Positions 26,669 to 33,073 of a stretch of 64,000 bases of DNA are shown one piece after another. The first letter of the stretch is position 1. Every line of letters starts with the position of its first letter. The notes beneath the pieces are model-generated. The model was not told where the DNA came from. It was given only the letters and a program-made list of their open reading frames with translations, and searched no databases. The position numbers and the translations under genes are program-made. Location: NCBI GenBank assembly GCA_017545365.1, contig JAFWOP010000024.1:43869-107868 (forward strand). Direction: 5' to 3'. This DNA comes from Bacteroidales bacterium (GTDB taxonomy: Bacteria > Bacteroidota > Bacteroidia > Bacteroidales > P3).

Positions 26669-26678
26669 TATCTTTGCA
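26669..26678 (+). promoter_or_regulatory. Bacteroidota -7 promoter box (TATCTTTGCA)
   Basis: A perfect TATCTTTGCA eight bases before the ATG at 26686. Such a short leader is common in this group. It likely drives the methyltransferase remnant, gldD and the hydrolase. Confidence 0.6.
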
Positions 26679-26685
26679 AACAATT

Positions 26686-27129
26686 ATGAACCGCTTAGAG
26701 TATTGGATTAAGGCACAGACGCAGTATCGTGTACACTCGCCCTTTGTGTTCGAGATGTACCGCAAGGTGCTTTTTGCACGTGCCAAGGATGCCGATGTGA
26801 CGGCCTTTGTCGGGCAGCTCCCCCACGAGTGGGCAGCTGCTCTGCCGCAGCGGGGTCGATGTGCCAGACGGTATCTGGAGCTGGTGTACAAGCTACAGGA
26901 TCATTACCATCTGCGGCTGATATGCCTGGATGCCGACGAGGCAGTTTTGGAGGGCGACGAGATTGAGACGGTCAAGGTGGTGTTTCGGCCCCACCGCTGC
27001 TGCGCCCGCGAGCTGCGGTGGACCGCGCAAAAGGACAATGCCAAGTACAATGTGAGCATCGACCTCTTCGACATGGGAATCCTCATGTATAACCCCAAAC
27101 TGCATAAGCAGCATTTTATTCTTCGTTAA
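26686..27129 (+). CDS. Shortened class I methyltransferase-like protein lacking the SAM-binding core
   Basis: The start at 26686 lies just after a promoter box. The 147-residue product has the N-terminal signature of a Bacteroidota SAM-dependent methyltransferase family (EYWIKAQTQYRVHSPFVFEM) and its C-terminal signature (VSIDLFDMGILMYNPKLHKQ, ending HFILR). Full-length relatives are, to my knowledge, around 250 residues, with a glycine-rich Rossmann motif between these ends. Here the central part is replaced by about 100 residues with no GxGxG. It is either an internally deleted, non-catalytic remnant or a compact variant. It lies upstream of gldD in the same direction. Confidence 0.65.
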   Translation: MNRLEYWIKAQTQYRVHSPFVFEMYRKVLFARAKDADVTAFVGQLPHEWAAALPQRGRCARRYLELVYKLQDHYHLRLICLDADEAVLEGDEIETVKVVFRPHRCCARELRWTAQKDNAKYNVSIDLFDMGILMYNPKLHKQHFILR

Positions 27130-27150
27130 TTCGACAATCTGAAACATGTT

Positions 27151-27753
27151 ATGACAGTTATGTACAATAAATTGATTACATTTCTAGGGCTGGGCATGAT
27201 GGTGGCGATGCTGGCAGCCTGTGGCAGCCACAACGACGAGACCCCCAAGCCAAAGGCCTACCTGCGTATCGACCTGCCGCCCCATGCCTATACGCTGTGC
27301 GACACGGCAGTGCTGCCCTTCACCTTCGAGCGTTCCGACCTGTCCCAGATTGAGTGGAAGAAGTCGGAGCGTGGCGAACAATGGTTCACCGTCCGCTATC
27401 CCAAGTATAAGGGCTATGTGTTTATGACGTATAAAAGCATTAGGGGGGTAGGAGATTTGCGTGCCCAGGTCGACACCTCCTACCAGTTTGTCGAAGGGCA
27501 TTTCTCCTATTCGTCGGGGGTGGATGAAAACCGTTTCATGGACCAGCCCCACAGGCTCTACGGCACCACCTATCTGCTCAAGGGGCAGAATGTGGCCAGC
27601 ACCTACCAGTTTTGGCTCACCGACAGCGTCAGCCATTTCCTACGCGGCGCCCTGTACATCGACTGCACACCCAACAACGACTCCCTCTCGCCCGTGCTGA
27701 CCTATCTGCGTGAGGATATGGACCACCTAATCGAGTCGGTGCGATGGAGATAA
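27151..27753 (+). CDS. gldD: Gliding motility / T9SS-associated lipoprotein GldD
   Basis: A 200-residue lipoprotein (lipobox VAMLAAC). Sequence features of GldD are clear: KPKAYLRIDLPPHAYTLCD, FTVRYPKYKGYVFMTYK, YGTTYLLKGQNVASTYQFWL, the DSVSHFLRGALYIDC strand and the final YLREDMDHLIESVRWR. GldD is required for gliding and for T9SS function in Flavobacterium and is kept in non-gliding Bacteroidales. A second start three codons in (MYNKL) is possible. It overlaps the following hydrolase gene by 10 bp. Its presence agrees with the T9SS sorting domains seen elsewhere here. Confidence 0.9.
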   Translation: MTVMYNKLITFLGLGMMVAMLAACGSHNDETPKPKAYLRIDLPPHAYTLCDTAVLPFTFERSDLSQIEWKKSERGEQWFTVRYPKYKGYVFMTYKSIRGVGDLRAQVDTSYQFVEGHFSYSSGVDENRFMDQPHRLYGTTYLLKGQNVASTYQFWLTDSVSHFLRGALYIDCTPNNDSLSPVLTYLREDMDHLIESVRWR

Positions 27754-28847
27754 GGCAGTGGATTATCGCATTGGCACTGCTGGCAGTGGGCGGGCTGCAG
27801 GCTCAAAATTTTACCGAGCAGGACTTTTCGTTCAATATCGTGGATGTGACGACGCAAGACACGATGCGGATTGCAGGAACATTAACCTTGCCCTACGGAG
27901 TGGAGGACCTGGTGCCTGCCGTCATTCTCATCACCGGTTCGGGTGTCCAAAACCGAGACGAAGAACTGATGGGACACAAGCCCTTCAAGGTGATTGCCGA
28001 ATACCTGTCGGCTCGGGGCTATGCTGTGCTGCGGTGCGACGACCGGGGTGTTGGGGAATCGACGGGCGATATGGTCCATGCCACCACGCTCGACTTTGCA
28101 CAGGATGTGGAGTTCCAGTTGGATTACCTATTGATGAAACCAGAGCTTTTCGACCCTCAGCGTATATTCCTCTTCGGACACAGCGAGGGTGCCACGGTGG
28201 CTGCCATTGTGGCGGCACGACGTGCCGAGGTTGCCGGGGTGGCGATGCTGGGCGGAGCAGGTGACGACGGCAAGACAATACTGCTTCAACAAAACGAGGC
28301 ACTATTCCGCCTGCGGGGTGTTGCAGACAGTCTTATCGAAAGGCGGCTGGCATGTATGAGAGATTTGTTTGCAGTATGCGACACGCTGTTTCTGGGGGAA
28401 GGGATGGACACTGTCAAGACGTTGAACATGGCGTTCCGTCCGCTGTTCAAACAGCATGCCACCGGACTCACCAAGGAGCAGAAGCAGCAGTGTGGACTGA
28501 CGAATACGGAATGCTATGGCTGGGCTGTATCGATGGCAACACCGTGGCTGACGACCTTCCTGACATTGAATCCTGCCGACTATATCGCCAAAATGCGATG
28601 TCCGCTCTTGGCAATAGGCGGCGAGAAGGACTGCCAGGTGCCGGCCGACGAGAACCTGCGGGCAATAGAACGGGTGTGCAAGAAAAACAGGGTGAAATGC
28701 AGCATCGTGCAGTTGAAGGATGTGAACCATCTGGGACAGGTGTGCGAGACAGGCTCGCCCGAAGAGTACGCCGCCTTGGGGCAGTCGCCCGACGGCGTTG
28801 TCTTAAACGCTTTGGTACAATGGCTTGACTATGTATGCGGAAAATAA
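27744..28847 (+). CDS. Exported alpha/beta hydrolase
   Basis: The signal peptide WIIALALLAVGGLQA is followed by Gln-Asn. The mature part is an alpha/beta hydrolase of about 345 residues: AVILITGSGVQNRDEEL (oxyanion region), VLRCDDRGVGES, the nucleophile elbow GHSEGATVA, CPLLAIGGEKDCQVPAD with the acid Asp, and VNHLGQ with the catalytic His. This pattern matches the dienelactone-hydrolase/alpha-beta serine esterase group found in Bacteroidota periplasm. The substrate is unknown. It is translationally coupled to gldD by overlap. Confidence 0.87.
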   Translation: MEIRQWIIALALLAVGGLQAQNFTEQDFSFNIVDVTTQDTMRIAGTLTLPYGVEDLVPAVILITGSGVQNRDEELMGHKPFKVIAEYLSARGYAVLRCDDRGVGESTGDMVHATTLDFAQDVEFQLDYLLMKPELFDPQRIFLFGHSEGATVAAIVAARRAEVAGVAMLGGAGDDGKTILLQQNEALFRLRGVADSLIERRLACMRDLFAVCDTLFLGEGMDTVKTLNMAFRPLFKQHATGLTKEQKQQCGLTNTECYGWAVSMATPWLTTFLTLNPADYIAKMRCPLLAIGGEKDCQVPADENLRAIERVCKKNRVKCSIVQLKDVNHLGQVCETGSPEEYAALGQSPDGVVLNALVQWLDYVCGK

Positions 28848-28872
28848 ATTTGTCTATATCAATTATTTTCCC

Positions 28873-28882
28873 TATCTTTGCA
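28873..28882 (+). promoter_or_regulatory. Bacteroidota -7 promoter box (TATCTTTGCA)
   Basis: A perfect TATCTTTGCA 40 bases before the iorA ATG. It likely drives iorAB. Confidence 0.65.
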
Positions 28883-28922
28883 AAATCAACAAAGTAATAT
28901 ATTAATAATTAAAATATTGGAT

Positions 28923-30509
28923 ATGTCGAAGTTACTCCTTTTAGGCGACGAGGCAATTGCTCAAGCCTTTATCGATGCTGGCGGAAGTGCCATCAACAGC
29001 TATCCTGGCACCCCCTCCACGCAGATTACCGAATATGTGATTAAGTCCAAAGAAGCAGCCCAGAAGGGCATACGCGCCAACTGGTGCGCCAATGAGAAGA
29101 CCGCCCTCGAGGCCTCTATCGGCGTGGCATACGCCGGAAAGCGTGCCATGACCTGCATGAAGCATGTGGGCCTAAACGTCTGCGGCGACCCCTTTATGAA
29201 CGCTTCCATTATCGGCACCAAGGGTGTCATCATCGTGGTGGCTGACGACCCCTCGATGTTCTCCTCTCAGGACGAGCAGGATAGCCGTTTCTACGGCCAC
29301 TGGGCCATGATTCCTATGCTGGAGCCCAGCAACCAGCAGGAGGCCTACGACATGGTCTTCTTCGGCTACGAGCTGAGCGAGAAGATGGGCACCCCCATCC
29401 TCATGCGTATCCCCACCCGTCTGGCCCACAGCCGCGCCGGTGTCGAGCGCCGCGAGCCGCTGCCCCAGAACCCCATCTCCTACCCCACCGACCCCAAGAC
29501 CTTCGTTCTCCTGCCCGCCAACGCCAAGGTGCTGTATCGCGACCTGATTGACAAGCAACCCAAGTTCGAGGAGTCCTCCGAAAAGAGCGGCTTCAACCAG
29601 TACATCCCCGGCAGCGACAAGAGCCGCGGCATTGTCACCACCGGCATCGCCTACAACTACCTGCTGGAGAACTTCCCCGGCGGCAAATGCCCCTATCCCG
29701 TAGTGAAGATTACCCAATATCCCCTGCCCACCGCCATGCTCGGCAAGCTGTATGACGAGTGCGACGAGATTCTGGTGCTCGAAGACGGTCAGCCCTTCGT
29801 CGAGGAGCAGATTAAAGGCTGTTTGGGCAAAGGCAAGCCCGTACATGGCCGTTTGGACGAGGTCATCCGCCGCGACGGCGAACTGAACGCCGAGAAGGTG
29901 GCCAAGGCCCTCGGTATGGCTGTCGCCAACGGTCCCGCAGTGCCTGAGGTGGTCACCAACCGTCCTCCCGCCCTGTGCGTCGGATGCCCCCATATCGACA
30001 GCTACACCGCATTGGTCGACGTGATGAAGAAGTACGAACATGGCCGTGTCTTTGGCGACATCGGCTGCTACACCCTTGGCTTCAACATGGGTGCTTTGAA
30101 CACCACCGTCTGCATGGGTGCCTCCATCACCATGGCCAAGGGTGCCGCAGAAATGGGCATCTTTCCCTCGGTGGCAGTCATCGGCGACGGCACGTTTGGC
30201 CACAGCGGCATGACCGGCCTGCTCGACTGCGTCAATGAGAAAGCCAACGTCATCGTGATGATTCTCGACAACGACATCACCGCCATGACCGGTGGCCAGC
30301 CCTCCAGTGCCAACATGAAGCTCTTCAACATCTGCAAGGGTCTCGGCGTTGATCCCGACCATATCCGCCATATCGTCCCCCTGCCCAAGAACCACGACGA
30401 GTTTGTCAAGATTCTCGAAGAGGAGATTGCCTATGACGGCGTCAGCGTCATCATCCCGCAGCGCGTCTGCATCGTTGAGAACAAGAAGAGAATCGCAGCT
30501 AAGAAATAA
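28923..30509 (+). CDS. iorA: Indolepyruvate ferredoxin oxidoreductase, alpha subunit
   Basis: The start at 28923 (MSKLLLLGDEAIAQAFIDAG) is the family start; an upstream in-frame ATG adds an untypical tail. The 528-residue, thiamine-diphosphate enzyme oxidatively decarboxylates arylpyruvates to acyl-CoA, reducing ferredoxin. Visible parts are the N-terminal SAINSYPGTPSTQITEY domain and the TPP site GDGTFGHSGMTGLLDCVNEK near residue 420, with MILDNDITAMTGGQPS. Many IorA proteins carry a C-terminal 2x[4Fe-4S] ferredoxin domain. This one ends before it, as in other Bacteroidota copies, so electrons would pass to a separate ferredoxin. It pairs with iorB. Confidence 0.93.
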   Translation: MSKLLLLGDEAIAQAFIDAGGSAINSYPGTPSTQITEYVIKSKEAAQKGIRANWCANEKTALEASIGVAYAGKRAMTCMKHVGLNVCGDPFMNASIIGTKGVIIVVADDPSMFSSQDEQDSRFYGHWAMIPMLEPSNQQEAYDMVFFGYELSEKMGTPILMRIPTRLAHSRAGVERREPLPQNPISYPTDPKTFVLLPANAKVLYRDLIDKQPKFEESSEKSGFNQYIPGSDKSRGIVTTGIAYNYLLENFPGGKCPYPVVKITQYPLPTAMLGKLYDECDEILVLEDGQPFVEEQIKGCLGKGKPVHGRLDEVIRRDGELNAEKVAKALGMAVANGPAVPEVVTNRPPALCVGCPHIDSYTALVDVMKKYEHGRVFGDIGCYTLGFNMGALNTTVCMGASITMAKGAAEMGIFPSVAVIGDGTFGHSGMTGLLDCVNEKANVIVMILDNDITAMTGGQPSSANMKLFNICKGLGVDPDHIRHIVPLPKNHDEFVKILEEEIAYDGVSVIIPQRVCIVENKKRIAAKK

Positions 30510-30510
30510 A

Positions 30511-30566
30511 TTGTCAGAATAGTCCGACCAGCCCGACTTGTCCGACAAGTCAGACCAGTTGGACAC
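30511..30566 (+). repeat. 9-bp-unit repeat (GTCnGAC) between iorA and iorB
   Basis: Six successive 9-mers of the form nnGTCnGAC occupy the iorA-iorB gap (ttgtcagaa, tagtccgac, cagcccgac, ttgtccgac, aagtcagac, cagttggac). GACTTGT-CCG-ACAAGTC within it forms a perfect hairpin. The same 9-bp register occurs in frame inside the permease gene at 56152-56197. Confidence 0.75.
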
Positions 30567-30582
30567 AAAAAAAAGAACAACA

Positions 30583-31146
30583 ATGAAAAAAGACATCATA
30601 CTTTGTGGCGTAGGCGGCGACGGTATCGTCTCCGTAGCCAAAATCATCAGCGACGCTGCCCTCAATTTGGGCATGAATGTCAAGCAGAGCGAAATCCACG
30701 GTATGTCGCAGCGCGGCGGATCGGTGTTCAGCCACCTCCGCATCAGCAGCGACCCCATCTTTGCCGACGTGATTCCCGAAGGCAAGGCCGACATCATCCT
30801 CAGCTCCGAGCCCATGGAAGCTCTGCGCTATCTGCCTTTCCTCGCCCCCGACGGCGTGGTCATCACCAACAGCGACCCCTTCATCAATATCAAGAACTAT
30901 CCCGACATTGAGAAGGTGAACGCCGAACTGGCTAAACTGAAGAAATGCGTCAGTTTCAACGCCAACGCCATTGCCAAGGAACTCAACGCCCGCGGCAACA
31001 TGGTGCTGCTGGGTGCCGCCGCCCCCTACCTTGAGATTGAGTTCGACGAACTGGAGAAAGCCATCAAGGCCATCTTCGGCCGCAAGGGCGACGCCGTAGT
31101 CGAGACCAACATCAAGGCCATCCGCGCCGGCCGCGATGCGAAGTAA
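30583..31146 (+). CDS. iorB: Indolepyruvate oxidoreductase, beta subunit
   Basis: The start at 30583 (MKKDIILCGVGGDGIVSVAK) is preferred, because the upstream in-frame codons are made of the 9-bp repeat and encode SDKSDQLD-type sequence. The 187-residue protein is the gamma/beta-type subunit of 2-oxoacid:acceptor oxidoreductases: GVGGDGI, the QSEIHGMSQRGGSVFSHLRI segment that contacts the alpha subunit, and a C-terminal helical part. It acts with iorA in amino-acid fermentation (aromatic pyruvates to acyl-CoA). The 73-bp gap between the two genes is repeat. Confidence 0.93.
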   Translation: MKKDIILCGVGGDGIVSVAKIISDAALNLGMNVKQSEIHGMSQRGGSVFSHLRISSDPIFADVIPEGKADIILSSEPMEALRYLPFLAPDGVVITNSDPFINIKNYPDIEKVNAELAKLKKCVSFNANAIAKELNARGNMVLLGAAAPYLEIEFDELEKAIKAIFGRKGDAVVETNIKAIRAGRDAK

Positions 31147-31157
31147 GTGATAATGCT

Positions 31158-31415
31158 ATGCCAACTATATCAGAGTTCTTCGGAATTAGTATAGTGATAC
31201 GTTTCATTGACCACAACCCTCCACATTTCCATGCCTATTATCAACAAGACAAAATATCTGTGGAAATAATGAATGGGAAAGTGCGGGGTGAAATGTCAGA
31301 ACGTGCACTGCGAATGGTATTAGAGTGGCTTGACTTACATAGAGAAGAGATAATGGAAGCTTGGGAACAGGCATCAATTGGACAGAATCCTTCTAAGATT
31401 GAACCATTAAAATGA
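31158..31415 (+). CDS. DUF4160 domain protein
   Basis: An 85-residue protein typical of DUF4160: MPTISEFFGISIVIRFIDHN, followed by PPHFHAYYQQDKISVEIMNG and MSERALRMVLEWLDLHREEI. The conserved H-x-P-H-F-H-A patch is complete. Genes of this family nearly always pair with a DUF2442 gene. The pair is often annotated as a toxin-antitoxin-like module, although the activity is not well established. It overlaps the DUF2442 gene by four bases. Base composition is AT-richer than iorB just upstream, suggesting later arrival. Confidence 0.88.
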   Translation: MPTISEFFGISIVIRFIDHNPPHFHAYYQQDKISVEIMNGKVRGEMSERALRMVLEWLDLHREEIMEAWEQASIGQNPSKIEPLK

Positions 31416-31723
31416 AAGAGTCGATGTTTATAGAAATCATAAATGCTAAGTGTCTTGACGGGCTCAAGATGCTGGTCTCTTTCAATAATGGAGAGCATCG
31501 TTTGTTTGATTTCGCCACCATTGTTGACAGTTACCCAGTATTTGCCCCGCTGAAAGACAAAGCAATCCTAAGACAGTTTCATATCTCTGACACACTTGAA
31601 TGGTGCAACGGCTCAATAGACATCGCTCCTGAATACATCTTCGAACATGGAGAACCTGTATTCAGTTGTAATGGAAATGCCACGCCTTTCGCTGCTGAAG
31701 AGAATATCTCATACGGAAAGTAA
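31412..31723 (+). CDS. DUF2442 domain protein
   Basis: A 103-residue partner of the DUF4160 protein, starting at the ATGA overlap. DUF2442 features are present: an N-terminal beta-hairpin (LDGLKMLVSFNNGEHRLFDF), PVFAPLKDKAILRQFHISDT and the WCNGSIDIAPEYIFEHGEP segment. It is presumed to form a complex with its neighbour. It ends about 25 bp before a strong terminator. Confidence 0.88.
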   Translation: MKESMFIEIINAKCLDGLKMLVSFNNGEHRLFDFATIVDSYPVFAPLKDKAILRQFHISDTLEWCNGSIDIAPEYIFEHGEPVFSCNGNATPFAAEENISYGK

Positions 31724-31745
31724 GTCGTTGAAACAATAAAAATAA

Positions 31746-31779
31746 AGAGGATGTCTCATAAAGGCATCCTCTTTTGTTT
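31746..31779 (+). terminator. Intrinsic terminator after the DUF4160/DUF2442 pair
   Basis: AGAGGATG (31746-31753) pairs with CATCCTCT (31765-31772), followed by TTTTGTTTT. Confidence 0.85.
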
Positions 31780-31850
31780 TAGAACGACTCTCCGTCCCAC
31801 TGTCGCAGAATGAAATATTATACGTATACAGGATACCCCAATAATTACTA

Positions 31851-32545
31851 TTAGTAGACAGAATTCATATTCCACAAATTGTCATAGATTATTTGGATGC
31901 GGTATTCTTCTCTGTTATTATTGATTCTAACATGGACTTCTCTTTTGGAAACTTTTTCCGCCCAAATGGATGATACATAGTCCATTGTTTTATCCATTCT
32001 TTGCTTTTCGCTCATCTTTTCCAATTCTTCTCGTGAATAGTTTTGAGCCATCATTCTTATTGCCATATTTATATCGTTTGAATCAACATCTATATCATTA
32101 GGTTTGTATAGCTGAAAGTATACGGCAGTATAATCTTTATTGTGGGTATACATCTCCCAAGATATATCTCGTTGTCTTTAATAGTATAGATGGAACCATT
32201 ACCGTCATCTTTTCGCATGTATAGGCCTGACCTTTCCATATCCTTACAAATCCTGTTATATCTGTTTTTAATGGTGTTTTTGTCAGTGCCTTTTTCGTCC
32301 ATAACTACAATTCTCCCAACTTTGTTGTTATAGGTGATAACAAATATTTTCACTTGCCGACCATTGAATTCACCTTCAAGGCAGTCTAATTTTTCATTAT
32401 AAGAGAATCCCTTTTGTTTTATTTTCTGTACTACAGTTTTTTTAGACCCATCGACGGGAATATCCATGAATTTTGTTACATCTTTTTGTGCAAAGCACGT
32501 AGAGGAAATCATTAAGCATAAACTCAAAAATAAGAATCGGGTCAT
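31851..32545 (-). pseudogene. Secreted protein gene broken by a TA dinucleotide insertion
   Basis: A frame from ATG 32545 encodes a signal peptide (FLFLSLCLMISSTCFA then Gln-Lys) and about 120 residues (DIPVDGSKKTVVQKIKQKGF). Around 32158-32170 it shifts out of frame. The continuation (EMYTHNKDYTAVYFQLYKPN to NNREEYRIQIIYDNLWNMNS) is in another frame, running to 31851. Removing two bases from the ATATAT at the junction restores one product of about 230 residues. It may be a decayed gene, a slippage-switched gene or a sequencing error. Function is unknown; the region is AT-rich. Confidence 0.72.
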
Positions 32546-32565
32546 ATCATATTTATTTTTTTGTT

Positions 32566-32799
32566 GGCTCTCTCCTGCACCGAGGGAGAGCCTTATTATA
32601 AAAGAAGCGTGGTGCTGTATACCACGTCTTTGACTGAGGGTCCTGAGAAAAATACCTGAGATTAAGATGTAATAAACAGTCCACGCAAACTGCGCGAACC
32701 ATTACACTCTCTTGTATCTCGTTGAAAATTTCTCAGGTTTTCAGTCACAAGAAGAAGTATAACGCTTCTATACTTTCGGTTTTGGTCATGCCCAAAACC
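32566..32799. other. Cluster of perfect hairpins upstream of the broken gene
   Basis: Four short stems lie in this 230-bp non-coding stretch: GGCTCTC/GAGAGCC (about 32566-32592, with a bulge), CGTGGT/ACCACG (32608-32626), AAGTATA/TATACTT (32755-32775) and GGTTTTGG/CCAAAACC (32778-32799). No gene is seen. CTGAG...CCTGAG near 32642 and CTCAGG...TTTTCAG near 32731 form a further loose inverted pair. Confidence 0.55.
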
Positions 32800-32829
32800 A
32801 AGTGCAAAATACGAATTATTATTGACATA

Positions 32830-33018
32830 GTAACTTTGGCTCTAGTTTGATAAAAGACTGACTTTTTAACAGCATTGAAGATGCTGAATTTCAATAACCC
32901 CACACAAGGAACGCAGTGTGGGGTCAACGAAAACCCTACTACTCAGCGTCCCGGAGGGACGCGACAATGGGAAAGGTTGGAAAAAATCAGTCATACTTTA
33001 TACTAGAGCGGTAACTTT
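32830..33018. mobile_element. MITE-like element with 8-bp target duplication
   Basis: GTAACTTT occurs at 32830-32837 and again at 33011-33018, bounding a 173-bp segment. Its ends are imperfect inverted repeats: left GGCTCTAGT...GACTGACTTTTT and right (reverse strand) CGCTCTAGT...GACTGATTTTTT, with identical 9-base spacing between the matching blocks. Inside are three perfect hairpins: AGCAT/ATGCT (32871-32885), CCCCACAC/GTGTGGGG (32898-32923) and GCGTCCC/GGGACGC (32946-32962). There is no coding capacity. The GGCTCT ends and 8-bp duplication recall the ISL3 family, but this parentage is only suggested. Confidence 0.68.
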
Positions 33019-33043
33019 TTTCTTTCAGATGACAAAAAATGTG

Positions 33044-33053
33044 TACTTTTGCA
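33044..33053 (+). promoter_or_regulatory. Bacteroidota -7 promoter box (TACTTTTGCA)
   Basis: TACTTTTGCA lies 21 bases before the ATG at 33074 and 26 bases right of the MITE-like element's target duplication. Confidence 0.55.
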
Positions 33054-33073
33054 TCGTGATTGACTAATACAAC

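Noticed and set aside
26686..27129. Complete functional methyltransferase
   Set aside because: The family's SAM-binding glycine motif is absent, so I do not call it an active enzyme.
29172..30815. Long minus-strand open frame over iorA and iorB
   Set aside because: It is the reverse shadow of two well-recognised plus-strand genes; its protein is Gly/Val/His-rich with no family features.
32745..32927. 60-codon minus-strand frame in the hairpin patch
   Set aside because: It crosses the edge of the MITE-like element and reads through hairpin sequences, so it is not a credible gene.
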